The notes under the pieces: model-generated
Told to the model about the DNA's origin: nothing
What the model saw: only the letters and a program-made list of their open reading frames with translations
The model's database searches: none
NCBI RefSeq assembly: GCF_950295315.1
Contig: NW_026647282.1
Coordinates: forward strand, 26,361-90,360
Direction of reading: 5' to 3'
DNA from: Erinaceus europaeus
Taxonomy: Eukaryota; Chordata; Mammalia; Eulipotyphla; Erinaceidae
Length of the DNA stretch: 64,000 bases
Position numbers and translations under genes: made by a program
Shown here: one piece after another, positions 54,073-64,000 of the stretch
Layout of the letters: every line of letters begins with the position of its first letter
How positions within the stretch are numbered: the first letter of the stretch is position 1

Positions 54073-54648
54073 GCTTCCCCAGACAATAACTTGATTCCAC
54101 TTGCATATCAGAGGTCAGGCTCAGGAAAATACTACTATAGTCATGGGCCCTTTAGAATATAACTAAAATAGGCCTACTAGCTATCTTCAAAATGGAGACC
54201 CCAATTCTTCATCTGCAATATTCCAGTGTTTAGGCTCATGATTAGTCAACAATTTGTTTGGCTTTATATGTCAACTCTTTTTTTCAGCCACCAAGTTCCA
54301 GACGCTACCATGACGCCAACAGGACTTCCCTGGGCAGAGGACCCCACCATGTGTCCTGAAGCCCGCTTCCCCAGAGCCCCGCCCCACTAGAGAAAGAGAG
54401 AGACAGGCTGGAAGTATGGATGGACCTGCCAACACCCATGTTTGGAAGCAATTACGGAAGCCAGACCTTCCACGTTCTGTATCCCATAATGACCCTGGGT
54501 CCGTACTCCCAGAGGGTTAAAGAACAGGAAAGCTATTAAGGGGGGGGGGGGGGGACAGAGTTCTGGTGGTGGGAATTGTGTGGAGTTGTACTTATCGTAT
54601 GGTTTTTGTCAGTGTTTCCTTTTTACAAATAAAAAAAAATTTTTTTAA
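54073..54648 (+). mobile_element. LINE-1 3'-UTR with poly(A)
   Basis: ACAATAACTTGATTCCACTTGCATATCAG, GCCACCAAGTTCCAGACGCT, CCCCAGAGCCCCGCCCCACT, GTCCGTACTCCCAGAGGG, a G run at 54541-54553, TTCTGGTGGTGGGAATTGTG, then an AT-rich end. Several CpGs are kept, so it is probably one of the younger L1 tails here. Confidence 0.88.
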
Positions 54649-54992
54649 GTGCTAAATAAAATAGATCTTAATGTCATAACTCATCCATGATTCTTCAGAA
54701 AAGAAAGTTCCCATAGCTTCAAGCTCATTCTGGGAAGGCATATTTAAACTGTTGTTATTAAACTTCACAGGAAATTTTAGTTATCAAATGTATTCCTGTT
54801 CATAAAGGGATACAAAAATACTAATTGTTCTCCTCTAGAGGGGTAGTGCTACAAAAACTGGAAATATAAAAGATCTTAGTAGTTTGTTAGTTTAGTGATT
54901 TCAACAAATGCTTCCTGGAACCAAATAGCTCTTTGAGAGTGTCTTGAGTATTGGGTTTGGGGTGGAAATTAAAGTTCAAACTAACAGACTAT

Positions 54993-55274
54993 TTTTTTAA
55001 ACAATTTTTAAAAAAAATTTTTCCCCTTTTTGTTGCCCTTGTTGTTTACCATTGTTGTTGATGTCCTTGTTTTTGGATAGAACAGAGAGAAATGGAGAGA
55101 GGAGGGGAAGACAGAGAGGGGGAGAGAAAGACAGACACTTGCAGACCTGCTTCACCACCTGTGAAGCAACTCCCCTGCAGGTGGGGAGCCAGGGGCTTGA
55201 ACTAGGATCCTGATGCTGGTCCTTGGGCTCTGCACCACGTGCACTTAACCCGCTGCGCCACCACCCGGCTCCCC
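54993..55274 (-). mobile_element. SINE-A
   Basis: TTTTTGTTGCCCTTGTTGTT through head GCGCCACCACCCGGCTCCCC. CAGACTAT flanks at 54985-54992 and 55275-55282. Confidence 0.93.
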
Positions 55275-55337
55275 CAGACTATTGTTATATGTATGTTTTT
55301 GCACACTTATATATCACATATGCGAATGTTGTATTTT

Positions 55338-55612
55338 TATTTATTTTTAATATTTATTTATTTCCTTTTTGTTGCCCTTGTTGTTTTTATTGTTGTTGAT
55401 GTCGTTGTTGTTGGATAGGACAGAGAGAAATGGAGAGAGGAGGAGAAGACAGAGAGGGGCAGAGAAAGACAAGACACCTGTAGACCTGCTTCACTGCCTG
55501 TGAAGGGACTCCCCTGCACGTGGGAAGCCGGGGGCTGGAACAGGGATACTTCTGAAGGTCCTTGTGCTTTGAGCCACATGCGCTTAACCCACTGAGCTAC
55601 TGCCCAACTCCC
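55338..55612 (-). mobile_element. SINE-A, 16-bp TSD
   Basis: TTTTTGTTGCCCTTGTTGTT through head GAGCTACTGCCCAACTCCC. GCGAATGTT(G/T)TATTTT at 55322-55337 and 55613-55628 is the TSD. Confidence 0.94.
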
Positions 55613-55732
55613 GCGAATGTTTTATTTTGCATATCAAATATAGTTTTAAATCTTTTGCATGTAATATTTGTTACCATTTCACTTGTAATAAGGTTCCCTT
55701 GGCGGGAGTGGGGGTGGGGGGTGGGGAATGCT

Positions 55733-55975
55733 TGGGCTGGGCAGACAGCACAATGCTTATGTAAAAGACATCTATGCCTGAGCCTCTGAGGTCCCAAATT
55801 CAATTGCCAGCACCACCATCAGTCAGAAATGAGTAGTGTTCTGGTATCTCTCTTCTCTTCTCTTCTCTTCTCTTCTCTTCTCTTCTCTTCTCTTCTCTTC
55901 TCTTCTCTTCTCTTCTCTTGTCTTCCCCCCCTCCCTCTCTCTCTCTTATTAAACAAATAAAACACTAAAAAGAAA
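55733..55975 (+). mobile_element. SINE-C with (TCTTC)n
   Basis: TTGGGCTGGGCAGACAGCAC head, TGAGGTCCCAAATTCAATTGCC B-box, ATCAGTCAGAAATGAGTAGT, then about 15 TCTTC units at 55850-55925 and an AAACAAATAAAAC tail. The pentanucleotide has replaced the normal CT tract. Confidence 0.8.
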
Positions 55976-56385
55976 AAAAATGTCTGAAATTCATTAATGT
56001 AACTCACTCCCTTGATTTTACAGGTGAATAAACTTGGCTTCTCCAAGGACAGAAAAGAAGTTTGAAGTTGAAGGAAGGGCAATGTTATTGTTGTTTTTAA
56101 GAGAACTGTCTCTCAGATCTACACTGTGCTTTCTTATATGGTTTTTAAATAATATGCTAATTATCTTCAGCATTTCTGAAAGCTGTTTATCTCTAGGTCT
56201 ATGATATAGTGGTTATGGTACAAACTTAGGTAATAGGATCAAAAAGTTTATCACTGGTCAAAACTGAATCAGTCTTAAAAGTGATCACTTCATCAAGACA
56301 AATCATAGTGCATACTGGATAAGCAGAAAGTATCTAAATTAATATAAAAGAAGTAGAAATAAAGATGTGAGTCCTTTTCAAAGAT
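55976..56385. other. Unique intron sequence
   Basis: Nothing recognised. Confidence 0.4.
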
Positions 56386-56398
56386 AAAACAGTGTGTA

Positions 56399-56745
56399 GG
56401 AGGTCGGGCAGTAGCACAGCAGGTTAAGCGCACGTGGTGCAAAGCGCAAAGACCCACTGAAAGATCAGGTTCGAGCCCTGGCTCCCCACCTACGGGTGAG
56501 TCACTTCACAGGCGGTGAAGCAGGTCTGCAGGTGTCTGTCTTTCTCTCCCTCTCTCTGTCTTCTCCTCCTCTCTCCATTTATCTCTGTTCTAGCCAACAA
56601 CGAACAACATCAACAATAACAATAATAACCACAACAAGGCTACAACAACAAGGGCAACAAAAGGGGGAAAAATGGCCCCCGGGAGCAGTGAATTCATGGT
56701 GCAGGCACTGAGCCCCAGCAATAACCCTAGGGGCAAAAGAAAAAA
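56399..56745 (+). mobile_element. SINE-A with extension block, 13-bp TSD
   Basis: GGAGGTCGGGCAGTAGCACA head, GGTGAGTCACTTCACAGGCG, CAACAACGAACAACATCAAC, extension GGGAGCAGTGAATTCATGGT. AAAACAGTGTGTA at 56386-56398 and 56746-56758. Confidence 0.95.
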
Positions 56746-56773
56746 AAAACAGTGTGTAATGCATAAACATAGT

Positions 56774-56812
56774 ACTTGTGCGCTTAACCTGCCACGCTAC
56801 TGTCCGACTTCC
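56774..56812 (-). mobile_element. Isolated SINE-A head fragment
   Basis: TGTGCGCTTAACCTGCCACG, then CTACTGTCCGACTTCC, is the reverse of only the first ~40 bases of SINE-A (A-box half). It lies 15 bases beyond the full SINE-A's TSD. Confidence 0.7.
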
Positions 56813-59783
56813 GATTCTCTTTATTTATTATGTAGAATTTAAAGGCAGCCCATTATTACAGAAATGACTGAAAAAGACAGGCAAATGATGCCTCAATCAA
56901 GGTTTGTAATTTATTATCCTGATGAATAAGTAAATAGATATATCAGGTTTTTCTCAATGCATGCATGTAGGTTTAACTCATGGACTGATAAAGAATATAT
57001 ACTATAATTACATCCTCCTAGAACCTACAATATAATAGGCACTAATAAATACCCATTTACATATAGGTGTCTAATATTACTAATATTACTATTATCTAAA
57101 CTTTAAGTTTGTAGCATCTATATAACAATAAAACAAACTTGCAAGATTGTTTTTTAATATTAAATATATAAAATTTTAATTATAAGTATGGCTGTCTGGT
57201 AAGTAGGCAAATTAGTAGGAAGGTAATTTAACATTAAGAATTTAGCAATCAAAATCCAGTTTTAATAATGTGCATATCTCAGGGATTTATTCAGGTCTAT
57301 AAGCAAGAAGTATGTTGTGGTTCTGGTTGGAAGAAAAAGATAGGAAAATAATGGCAAAGTCATCTGAATCATTAGCCTCTTGCGAAAGACAGTTAAGCGA
57401 ACTCCCAAGGGTATTTAGCTTAGAGACAGCTGAGGGGAAAGTAGACATTTTTGTAGAAAGTGGGCAAGTGGAAAGGACAATAGGTTTACATAAGCATAAT
57501 TAAGATGTTAAAGTCAGGATGGGTCCTCAAGAAGAAAGTACTATGAAGTCCAGAATGAAATAAACTCATAAATGGAAGATCAGCAAATCTTTTTCATGGG
57601 AGCTTAACCAGTGAAGAGGATGGAATAGACTGTGGAGTACACAAAGGAATGCAGATGAGGGCTGAGGAACATGCAGTATAGAAAACTGATGGTGAGAAGA
57701 CAGTCCTGTAGCTCCCCAGCAAGGTGTGCACACGCACAGGAGGAAAAGAGCTGGGTCTTAGGTTTGCTTTTTGTTTTTGCAATTGAGCAAATGTGTGTGT
57801 ATACTCATATACATGTGTATTTCCTCTACACACTTAATTATAACCTATGAAGAGCTCATCACACATAAAAAAATGCGTATGTGCTTAGTATTTGAAAATG
57901 AAGTGATAAATTATAAGCACAGCAATAATGACCTCAGATCAAGGGATTTGGAGGTAGTGGTGGCACACATAGGTTGTTACATTAGAACTAAGTGAGATAT
58001 TAGATTATTAACTGGATAGGTTTCCATACTTTGCAGTTAGATTTAGGAACTACTAGCAAAAAAAAAAAAAGGCATTTAATTCACTCAAAAATCATTCTGA
58101 CACTAAGACTATGCACAATACTTAAAATTAAAGGCAACATACTGTCTAATGTAAAACATTAATTCCCCAATAAAGAAATAAAAAATAATAAAGGCAACAG
58201 TACACACATTCATAAATTAACATTTCAATAGGTATTTTGAATTGTGGTACTACTTATTCATGAAAACATTTCAAACTTTTAGAAAAACAGAATAGTTACG
58301 GACAAAATCAAACTATGGAAATATAATGGTAAAGCATATCAGTTTTACTAGTCTTCTGAAATGAAGTAGTTGTTTCTAGTTAAGTCCTTTATTTGGAAAC
58401 AAGTCTTTTGGCAATCTAAACAAAATTAGTAATAGATTAGCTAAATACTAAGTTCAAGTATCAGATTCTGTTCTCATATACATAATATAGGAAACACAAA
58501 GGAGTAGTTTATTCATTTGATGAATTCTGATCACCCATGTCAATAATTTACATTGGCTATAATTAATAAAAATAATATTTAATATTACCAGCACTTATTG
58601 CTTAGCATTAAACTGTACAAATTCTATGTCAATGTAAAGTTAAGTCAAGGAGAAATTTATTGTGTGTAGATTTCATAAGGAATCAGATAACATGAGATAA
58701 AAATCTTCCTCCATAGTTTCTTAAAGCTCACAGATTTACTAATATTGGCATAAGTTCTGATATCAGCCCACGATAACAAATGAGTATAACAGCAAGTGAT
58801 ACTCCAACCACATAAATGGGTTTAGTTTCTCATGCAAATAACTTGAGAATTTACATGTGTGCTATCCTGCTTATATAACAATACACTAATTTTTTTTTCT
58901 GCCTACTTCTAGCCTATCTCCAGCCACCTCCCCTGAATAGTTTCTTTTATTTCCCATACTTGAGGCATGATTATTTACATTTCAAAGAGAAGAGCTTAGT
59001 TATTTACTATAACTCATTAAGATAAAGTTAATATTAAGCTGTGGAAGACCCATAAAAGTATTGATATATAGCAATTCCATATAACACTTTCTTGAGAAAA
59101 TATCTCTGAAGGGTTATATGTTTTTAAGATTATCAAATCAAAATGGTGAGGCAGCAGATTAAATATTAGAATGAATTTAAATGGGCACACTTTTCATTAG
59201 CATTAAAACATTAAAATTATCACAATTCATTAGCTTGTGATATCAAAGCAATGGGATAGGAGATGATAGAAAAATAAATAACTTAATATATATTTAGTCA
59301 CATAACTCAAGTTGTTCATACAATTAAACATATAACATGATTAGTTTTACTAACACATCCCTGCCAAAAAACAAGGTGTCTTCTAAAAGCAAATAAATGA
59401 ATAAATAAAAACTGTCAACTACCAGCCTGCTTGCAGCACACAAAAGAAAACAAGTCACCAAAATCAGACAGTAAACAATCCATCTTTTTTTTTCATTTTT
59501 CTAAAATATCAATATTTTTGTATGCTGCTTTCCTCCATTAAATCTTGTAACTAATGAATTGCTATAGCCTACATGCAGTCAAAAATGTTGAGTCCTCTGT
59601 TTTCAGAGCAGATAAAAGTGGGCACAAAACAGATAATAACAGTAGCATCAGTGCTGTGTTCTTTCTCACCAACCCTTAACATCACACCTATCTCATGAAC
59701 CTTGACAACAATTACTAAATACTCAAGTATTACGTCAATCTTGAAAGGAAAGAAGGGAGAAGCATGAGAGAGGAGCACGTTAC
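56813..59783. other. PDE4D: Three kb of unique, AT-rich intron flanking PDE4D9 exon 1
   Basis: No SINE, LINE or microsatellite is evident, in contrast to the rest of the window. This is the first stretch transcribed after the PDE4D9 exon. Repeat exclusion next to an alternative promoter is suggestive of regulatory content, but no specific element can be named. Confidence 0.45.
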
Positions 59784-59848
59784 CAAACTGCCTCTGTCGT
59801 CCTCAGGGAACTTGTAGACCGGGATCTTGGCTTCATAATAATGCTCAT
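59784..59848 (-). CDS. PDE4D: PDE4D9-specific first coding exon
   Basis: The minus strand carries ATG at 59848-59846 and encodes 21 residues starting MSIIMKPRSRSTSSLR, then TTEAV. It ends TG at 59784 before the donor GTAACG. This matches my recollection of the PDE4D9 N-terminus, which reads TAEAV in human. Joining TG to the T of the 718-909 exon gives Cys then FDVDNG, as in all long PDE4D forms. The start context CCAAAATGA has the favourable purine at -3. The N-terminal peptide is the isoform-specific targeting segment; the Arg/Ser-rich sequence is visible. 5' UTR continues at higher coordinates, with a homopolymer TTTTTTTTTT (minus strand) 7-16 bases upstream of the ATG. Confidence 0.93.
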
Positions 59849-61277
59849 TTTGGAGAAAAAAAAAACAAAAACAGAGAGAGAAAAGAGGCAGAAGAAGTCT
59901 TCCAAGTATTGTGATTAATACATTTCAGCTGTCACCCCACAAAGATGGTTTTAAATATATTCCATTTCCAAAGGAGGCTGCTTGAAGAAATCCAATTTTC
60001 CCAGAGTCCAACTCCTGCCCTTGTCCAAAACATAGGGAAGCTTCTAAAACACAGGAGCACTTTCCTCTTTCATACTGAATTTACTTCAGCGCGAAAGCTG
60101 TTCGGAAGTGACAGTTTCTTTTCTGTTTTGCATTGCCAAGGGAGGAACTGAATTTTAAATCTATTCTTCATCTGGTCACAAGGGAAACCAACACGGTGAA
60201 AGAGTCACTTGATCTCATTTTTTTTTTCTCTTTCCCCTTGGCTATTCCATAATAACAAGTTTAAAGGTTTTCAACACTCAAAAAGTACTCAGGTAGAGTA
60301 AAAGGAAAATAAAATGACCACGAGGTACTGTGACACTGTAGAGCTGTCAGAGAAGTTCCATTTCAAGGCAACCACAGGGAAGGAAAAAAAAAAAACACCT
60401 CTTCTCTAGGCAACCAAGAAGTTAGGGAGGGAGCAAAGCTGTCTGCACTTCTGTTGAGTCCACAGCTTTACCTGTGAATCTAATTTCCGTTGTGCCCCCT
60501 GCTTAGAATGTGACTCCAAGTCTTTGTGAATGAGAACTATCATTCAACCTCGCCAGGCAGAAACTATTCCTCAAGGGCTCTATGACGTCTGTAGGAAGGC
60601 AGTTCAAAACATCACAGGGAAGTGAGAGAGGGAAAAAAAAAAAAAAAAGTCCAGCCTTTTCAAATGCTGAAACTTACAATGGGAAGGGCAGACAAGCTGC
60701 AGAGACCAAGTCTGTAAACTAGCCAAGCAGACAAAGAACTCTCCAGACTTTAAAACTATTTCCTCCTCTGGTGACTGCTACTTAGGGGAAAATTCCCTGA
60801 GCACTTTATGAGCAATACACCCCTTTAACATTGGGTTGTTTATTTACCTCACCCCTCCACCCCCACTCCATAAAAGCAGTTATTTTCTCAAAGTCCCACA
60901 TCGAAAACTAAGCTATCTTATCAGATACAGAGTTAAGAGAATCCGAGGACTTAGCAGCTGTTTATTTTGAGCATATTTAATAAAATGTCACAGTTTGGAT
61001 TTCCTTGGAGAGATGCAAAGTGCCTTGTAAAAATACAACAGAATATACCAGGCATCATTGCAACAGGTCATGCTGGAATGTTTAAACTGAAAAAAAAAAT
61101 TGAATGCATTATTGCTGGACAAGTGGCTACATGAACTGAGGAAAGAGGTTTTCTTGCACAATGTTTTCTAAACCTTATTTCTTTTGAAAATCATATGCTA
61201 ATTTCATTGATTTATATAAACAAAGACTCTGGGTTTACTGATCCTTAACTATTCAGCAAGCAGTGAGCTCACATTGA
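59849..61277 (-). promoter_or_regulatory. PDE4D: Probable 5' UTR and promoter region of PDE4D9
   Basis: Repeat-free sequence of mixed composition immediately upstream of the ATG. On the minus strand, AATATATTTAAAA at 59951-59963 is a TATA-like candidate about 105 bases upstream of the ATG. TGACGTCT at 60583-60590 is one mismatch from a full palindromic CRE (TGACGTCA). No CpG island is present. The transcription start cannot be fixed from sequence alone. PDE4 promoters are known to respond to cAMP in some isoforms, so the CRE-like site is of interest but unproven. Confidence 0.5.
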
Positions 61278-61295
61278 ACCATTTTAACATTTCTT

Positions 61296-61445
61296 TTTAT
61301 TTTATTTTATTTATTCATTAATGAGAAAGATAGGAGGACAGAGAAAGAACCAGACATCACTCTGGTACATGTGCTGCCAGGGATTGAACTCAGGACTTCA
61401 TGCTTGAGAGTCCCATGCTTTATCCGCTGCGCCACCTCCTGGACC
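61296..61445 (-). mobile_element. SINE-C, perfect 18-bp TSD
   Basis: TTATTTTATTTATTCATTAA tail, CCAGACATCACTCTGGTACA, GCCAGGGATTGAACTCAGGA, head TCCGCTGCGCCACCTCCTGG. ACCATTTTAACATTTCTT at 61278-61295 and 61446-61463. The intact TSD shows this family was active more recently than most copies suggest. Confidence 0.93.
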
Positions 61446-61463
61446 ACCATTTTAACATTTCTT

Positions 61464-62070
61464 ATTGTGAAGAATAACCCATGCTCACGCCCCTCCCAAT
61501 TCTGAAATAAAATGAAAAAAAAACAAAACACAAAAACTGCTGTTATAGTAGGTATAAACTTGAGCTGATTCCAAAAGCTCTTAGGGAACATCTGAGGACC
61601 CTGCACAGCCTTTGCAGGGGGTCTACCTTCATTTGGGTGTGCCGACTTTGACTCCAGTTATTTGGGTTGTGAACTGCTGAGTGAAAATGATTTAGGCATT
61701 CTGATTCCTTAAATGACATTAGTTAGTACGTTGGTTTTCTAGTCTGACGTGAACTTGGTATTTATTTAGCATTTGTCGGCAGGATGTTAGAGTGCAATTG
61801 TGACCCACCCAAAGTGCTTGGAAAATTAATGTAGTAAGGCATCGAGCCAGAGACGCTGGCTGCTTATTATAACAAATACTTTAATTCCTCCGCTGGTCAT
61901 GCTTCAAGGTGCATTTGTGATTTAGTCTCCTTTCAGTGACCCAGAATTCTCCTGAGGCAAATGCCAATAATGTGGTGGTCATATTGTTATCTCCTAAAAC
62001 TTCTCAATTTTCCCTTGACTGCTTAGGGACATTCACACAAATTTAGCTCTGTGTCACTTTTAATACATTG
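61464..62070. other. Unique sequence upstream of PDE4D9
   Basis: No repeats recognised; no exon. Confidence 0.4.
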
Positions 62071-62074
62071 GTTA

Positions 62075-62234
62075 TTTTTCTGTATGAGAGAGAAAGAGAG
62101 AAGAACACTGTTTCACCCTCCACAGTGTTCTAATTGTTTTGTGTTTGCTTCTTTCATGTGGTGTCAGCGATAGAACCCAGTATGTCATTCATTCAAGGCA
62201 GCTGTTCTACCACTGATTAACCTCTCTGGCTCTG
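62075..62234 (-). mobile_element. SINE-C, diverged
   Basis: GTATGAGAGAGAAAGAGAGA, GTGGTGTCAGCGATAGAACCCAGTATG, TTCTACCACTGATTAACCTC. Confidence 0.6.
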
Positions 62235-62710
62235 GATATATTGTGACTTAAAAGGCAAGTTAGCTAACCACAGTTTTAGGAACTCAAAGGGCTTTAAAGG
62301 CTACACACTTTTTAGGAGGGAGGTGGTTTGTGGGAGCAACTATTATTTTTTCCCCTCTGGGGAATTTCTCTGTGGCAACGGAGGGAAGAAAAAAAAAACT
62401 AAGTAAAAAGGAGCAACTAGTGTTACTTATTTTGAAGACTGTTGTCTCTCATGTAGAGGTTATTAAATGTCTTCTGGTTATCATGTTCAGAAGGAAAATG
62501 GTAAGATTATGGAATGTAGTATGTCAAACTCTCTTGAAATAATCAGGCCTGTAGTCTACCACCACCTCCCCACCCCCAAAGGCTTTCTGTCCCAGTCAGA
62601 TTACTTAGCTCACTGACACTGTCACATACACATGACAGACTAGTGTTGTTTCTCATTTACTTGCTTAATGCATTCTAAGAATCATTCTCTCAAAATAACT
62701 GCTATCTTCT

Positions 62711-62867
62711 TTTTTTTTAAATTGATTTTTCTTTATTGTGGGGATTAATGGCTTACAGTCGACAGTAAAATACAGTGGTTTGTACATGTGTAACATTTCT
62801 CAGTTTTCCACAACAATTGAACCCCCACTAGGTCCTCTTCTGCCGTCATGTTCCAGGACTCACTAGT
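62711..62867 (-). mobile_element. LINE-1 3' end (second tail type)
   Basis: Reverse of GGACCTAGTGGGGGTTC...GGAAAACTGAGAAATG...TACAAACCACTG...TTACTGTCGACTGTAAGCC...TTAATCCCC. TATCTTCT at 62703-62710 and 62868-62875 is a short TSD. Same family as 14714-14863. Confidence 0.75.
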
Positions 62868-63214
62868 TATCTTCTCAACACTGAATGCTAGTCTCCAGAG
62901 GGAAATAAAGCCCCTCCCACAAGTTTAAGTGGAAATTTTGACAGAATATGCAACTAAGTACAACACTCAAGTTTTTATGGACTATTTCAAGGCTGCCCAT
63001 GCAGAGAAATAAAGATGTAGAATGCTACCTGGTTACTGGTATTTTAATTTTTCTACTGGTATTTTAATTTAATCTACTACTTATTGGTGGCACTTTTTTT
63101 TTTCTTAGCAAGTGTGCTTATTCACTTGTGTTCCCTCTATTCATAGGCAATTTTCTCCACGAACATTTCGGAAATAACGTGTTGTAGCATATCTTCCTCT
63201 AAAAGATCTTCAGA

Positions 63215-63415
63215 ATGAGGATCCAGAGAGATAGCTCACTAGATAGAGGTCGTGCTATGCTATTTGTACATCCTGGGTTTGCACCCTGACGTGACTTGGG
63301 GAAGTGTGTGTGCGCAGGGGTGTCTTTGCCTTTCTCTCTGCCTTTATTTGTATGAAAGAGTAGCTCTGGATCAGTGGATCTGCGCATGTGTGAGAGTCCA
63401 GCTCCATAACAAAAG
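63215..63415 (+). mobile_element. SINE-C, diverged
   Basis: ATCCAGAGAGATAGCTCACTAGATAGAGG head, CATCCTGGGTTTGCACCCTG B-box, CTTTCTCTCTGCC and GTAGCTCTGGATCAGTGGATCTGC resembling the extension block. Confidence 0.6.
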
Positions 63416-63636
63416 AAAAACGAAATACCAGGAATCTTCCACATACAGGAGGTATGTCGACAAACCAAACAGTGATTCTCAGAATAGACAAGATATGCAC
63501 TACCCTCTGTATTCCTGTGAGCAACAAATGTATACTAGAAATGCTGAAATGGATGCCTAGAACTGTGGACTTTAGGAATTGCACGGCCCTCATCCATAGT
63601 GTTTTAGAGAACATGCACTTATCTCTAAGCTTCTAC

Positions 63637-64000
63637 TGTTGGGCAGCCCCCCTGCTCCAAACTGCATTGCTGACACTATGGCCTATTTACATAATCATTG
63701 TTTTGCCTGATCTATCTTCTTTCTACCTTGAGACCCACCCTGCCTGTAGAGTATATTAATCCCACCAATTCAAACCGTCACAACAGTTGCTAAGGACGCT
63801 TCCACCTTCCCAGCATGCCTTTTGCCCCTCTCCACCCCCTTTCCTAGCCATCCCTGTTCTGACTTGCCACTTCCGATTTTATCCCATAAAACCCACTTCT
63901 GTTCCTGGTTTCACTCTTCTTTTCTCTCCCGTGTCCTGACCTGGAGAAGGGCTGGTGTGCAGAGGGGAAGATGGCCATTGCAGTTTGGCGCCACATGGCT
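63637..64000 (+). mobile_element. Probable endogenous retrovirus LTR, running off the window
   Basis: Begins TGTTGGGCAGCCCCCCTGCT after AT-richer DNA. Pyrimidine-rich U3-like sequence follows, then a TATA-like CCCATAAAACCC at 63883-63894, a CT-rich CTCTTCTTTTCTCTCCCG and AAGATGGCC. It is GC-richer than the intron. The TGGCGCC near 63986 is reminiscent of a primer-binding-site start but does not continue as one. No gag/pol is visible, so solo LTR or provirus edge cannot be decided. Confidence 0.45.

Noticed and set aside
55850..55925. CRISPR-like array of short regular repeats
   Set aside because: It is a continuous TCTTC microsatellite without spacers, in a mammalian intron.

Overview
The window is mammalian nuclear DNA, almost certainly from a hedgehog (Erinaceus or a close relative). 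Three things point there. (1) It is packed with tRNA-derived SINEs of the hedgehog type. (2) It has LINE-1 tails with lineage-specific 3' UTRs. (3) It carries copies of a Vingi-type non-LTR retrotransposon, a clade I recall being described from hedgehogs. There is no prokaryotic or viral gene organisation, and nearly all open reading frames are accidental readings of repeats.

The only host gene I can support is PDE4D (cAMP-specific 3',5'-cyclic phosphodiesterase 4D), on the minus strand. At 59784-59848 is the coding part of an isoform-specific first exon whose peptide begins MSIIMKPRSRSTSSLR, matching the PDE4D9 (long isoform) N-terminus. At 718-909 is the 192-base exon shared by long isoforms, encoding FDVDNG...RRESF...SSIASD, the entry into UCR1 with its PKA site. 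Splice phases agree (TG|T makes the joining Cys). Everything from 910 to 59783 is therefore one intron of about 58.9 kb for the PDE4D9 transcript. The 59.85-61.3 kb segment holds its 5' UTR and probable promoter. The 37-base exon that follows, and the catalytic exons, lie outside the window.

The intron is a repeat mosaic. I use three informal SINE names. SINE-A has a head like GGGAGTCGGGCGGTAGCGCA and a tail of CAACAA... plus AAGGGCAACAAAAGGG; some copies carry an extra 3' block, GGAGCAGTGGATTC...AACCCTGGAGGCAAAA. SINE-B has a head like GGGGCCAGGTGGTGGCGCAC and a tail ending TCTATCCAATAATAAATAAA. SINE-C covers older, shorter tRNA-like copies with a GGGCTGGGAGATAGC-like head. Many have clean target-site duplications (TSDs). 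LINE-1 is present as 3'-UTR tails of two sequence types, as older L1M-like 3' regions, and as one 5'-end/SINE chimera. MIR and L2 relics mark the oldest layer.

The most interesting layer is the Vingi-like family, all on the plus strand. It comprises a 5'-truncated RT fragment inserted into a SINE-B (5977-6882), a three-segment concatemer (22664-23747), and a complete 129-bp non-autonomous derivative with a perfect 12-bp TSD (43867-43995). All end in the last codons of the ORF, a TAG stop and a GAA-type microsatellite, with essentially no 3' UTR. The window ends in a probable endogenous retrovirus LTR (63637 onward). Relative ages read from nesting: MIR/L2, then L1M, then SINE-B, then Vingi, then at least one SINE-A.

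Strand '+' on a repeat means the element reads along the given strand, which is antisense to PDE4D.
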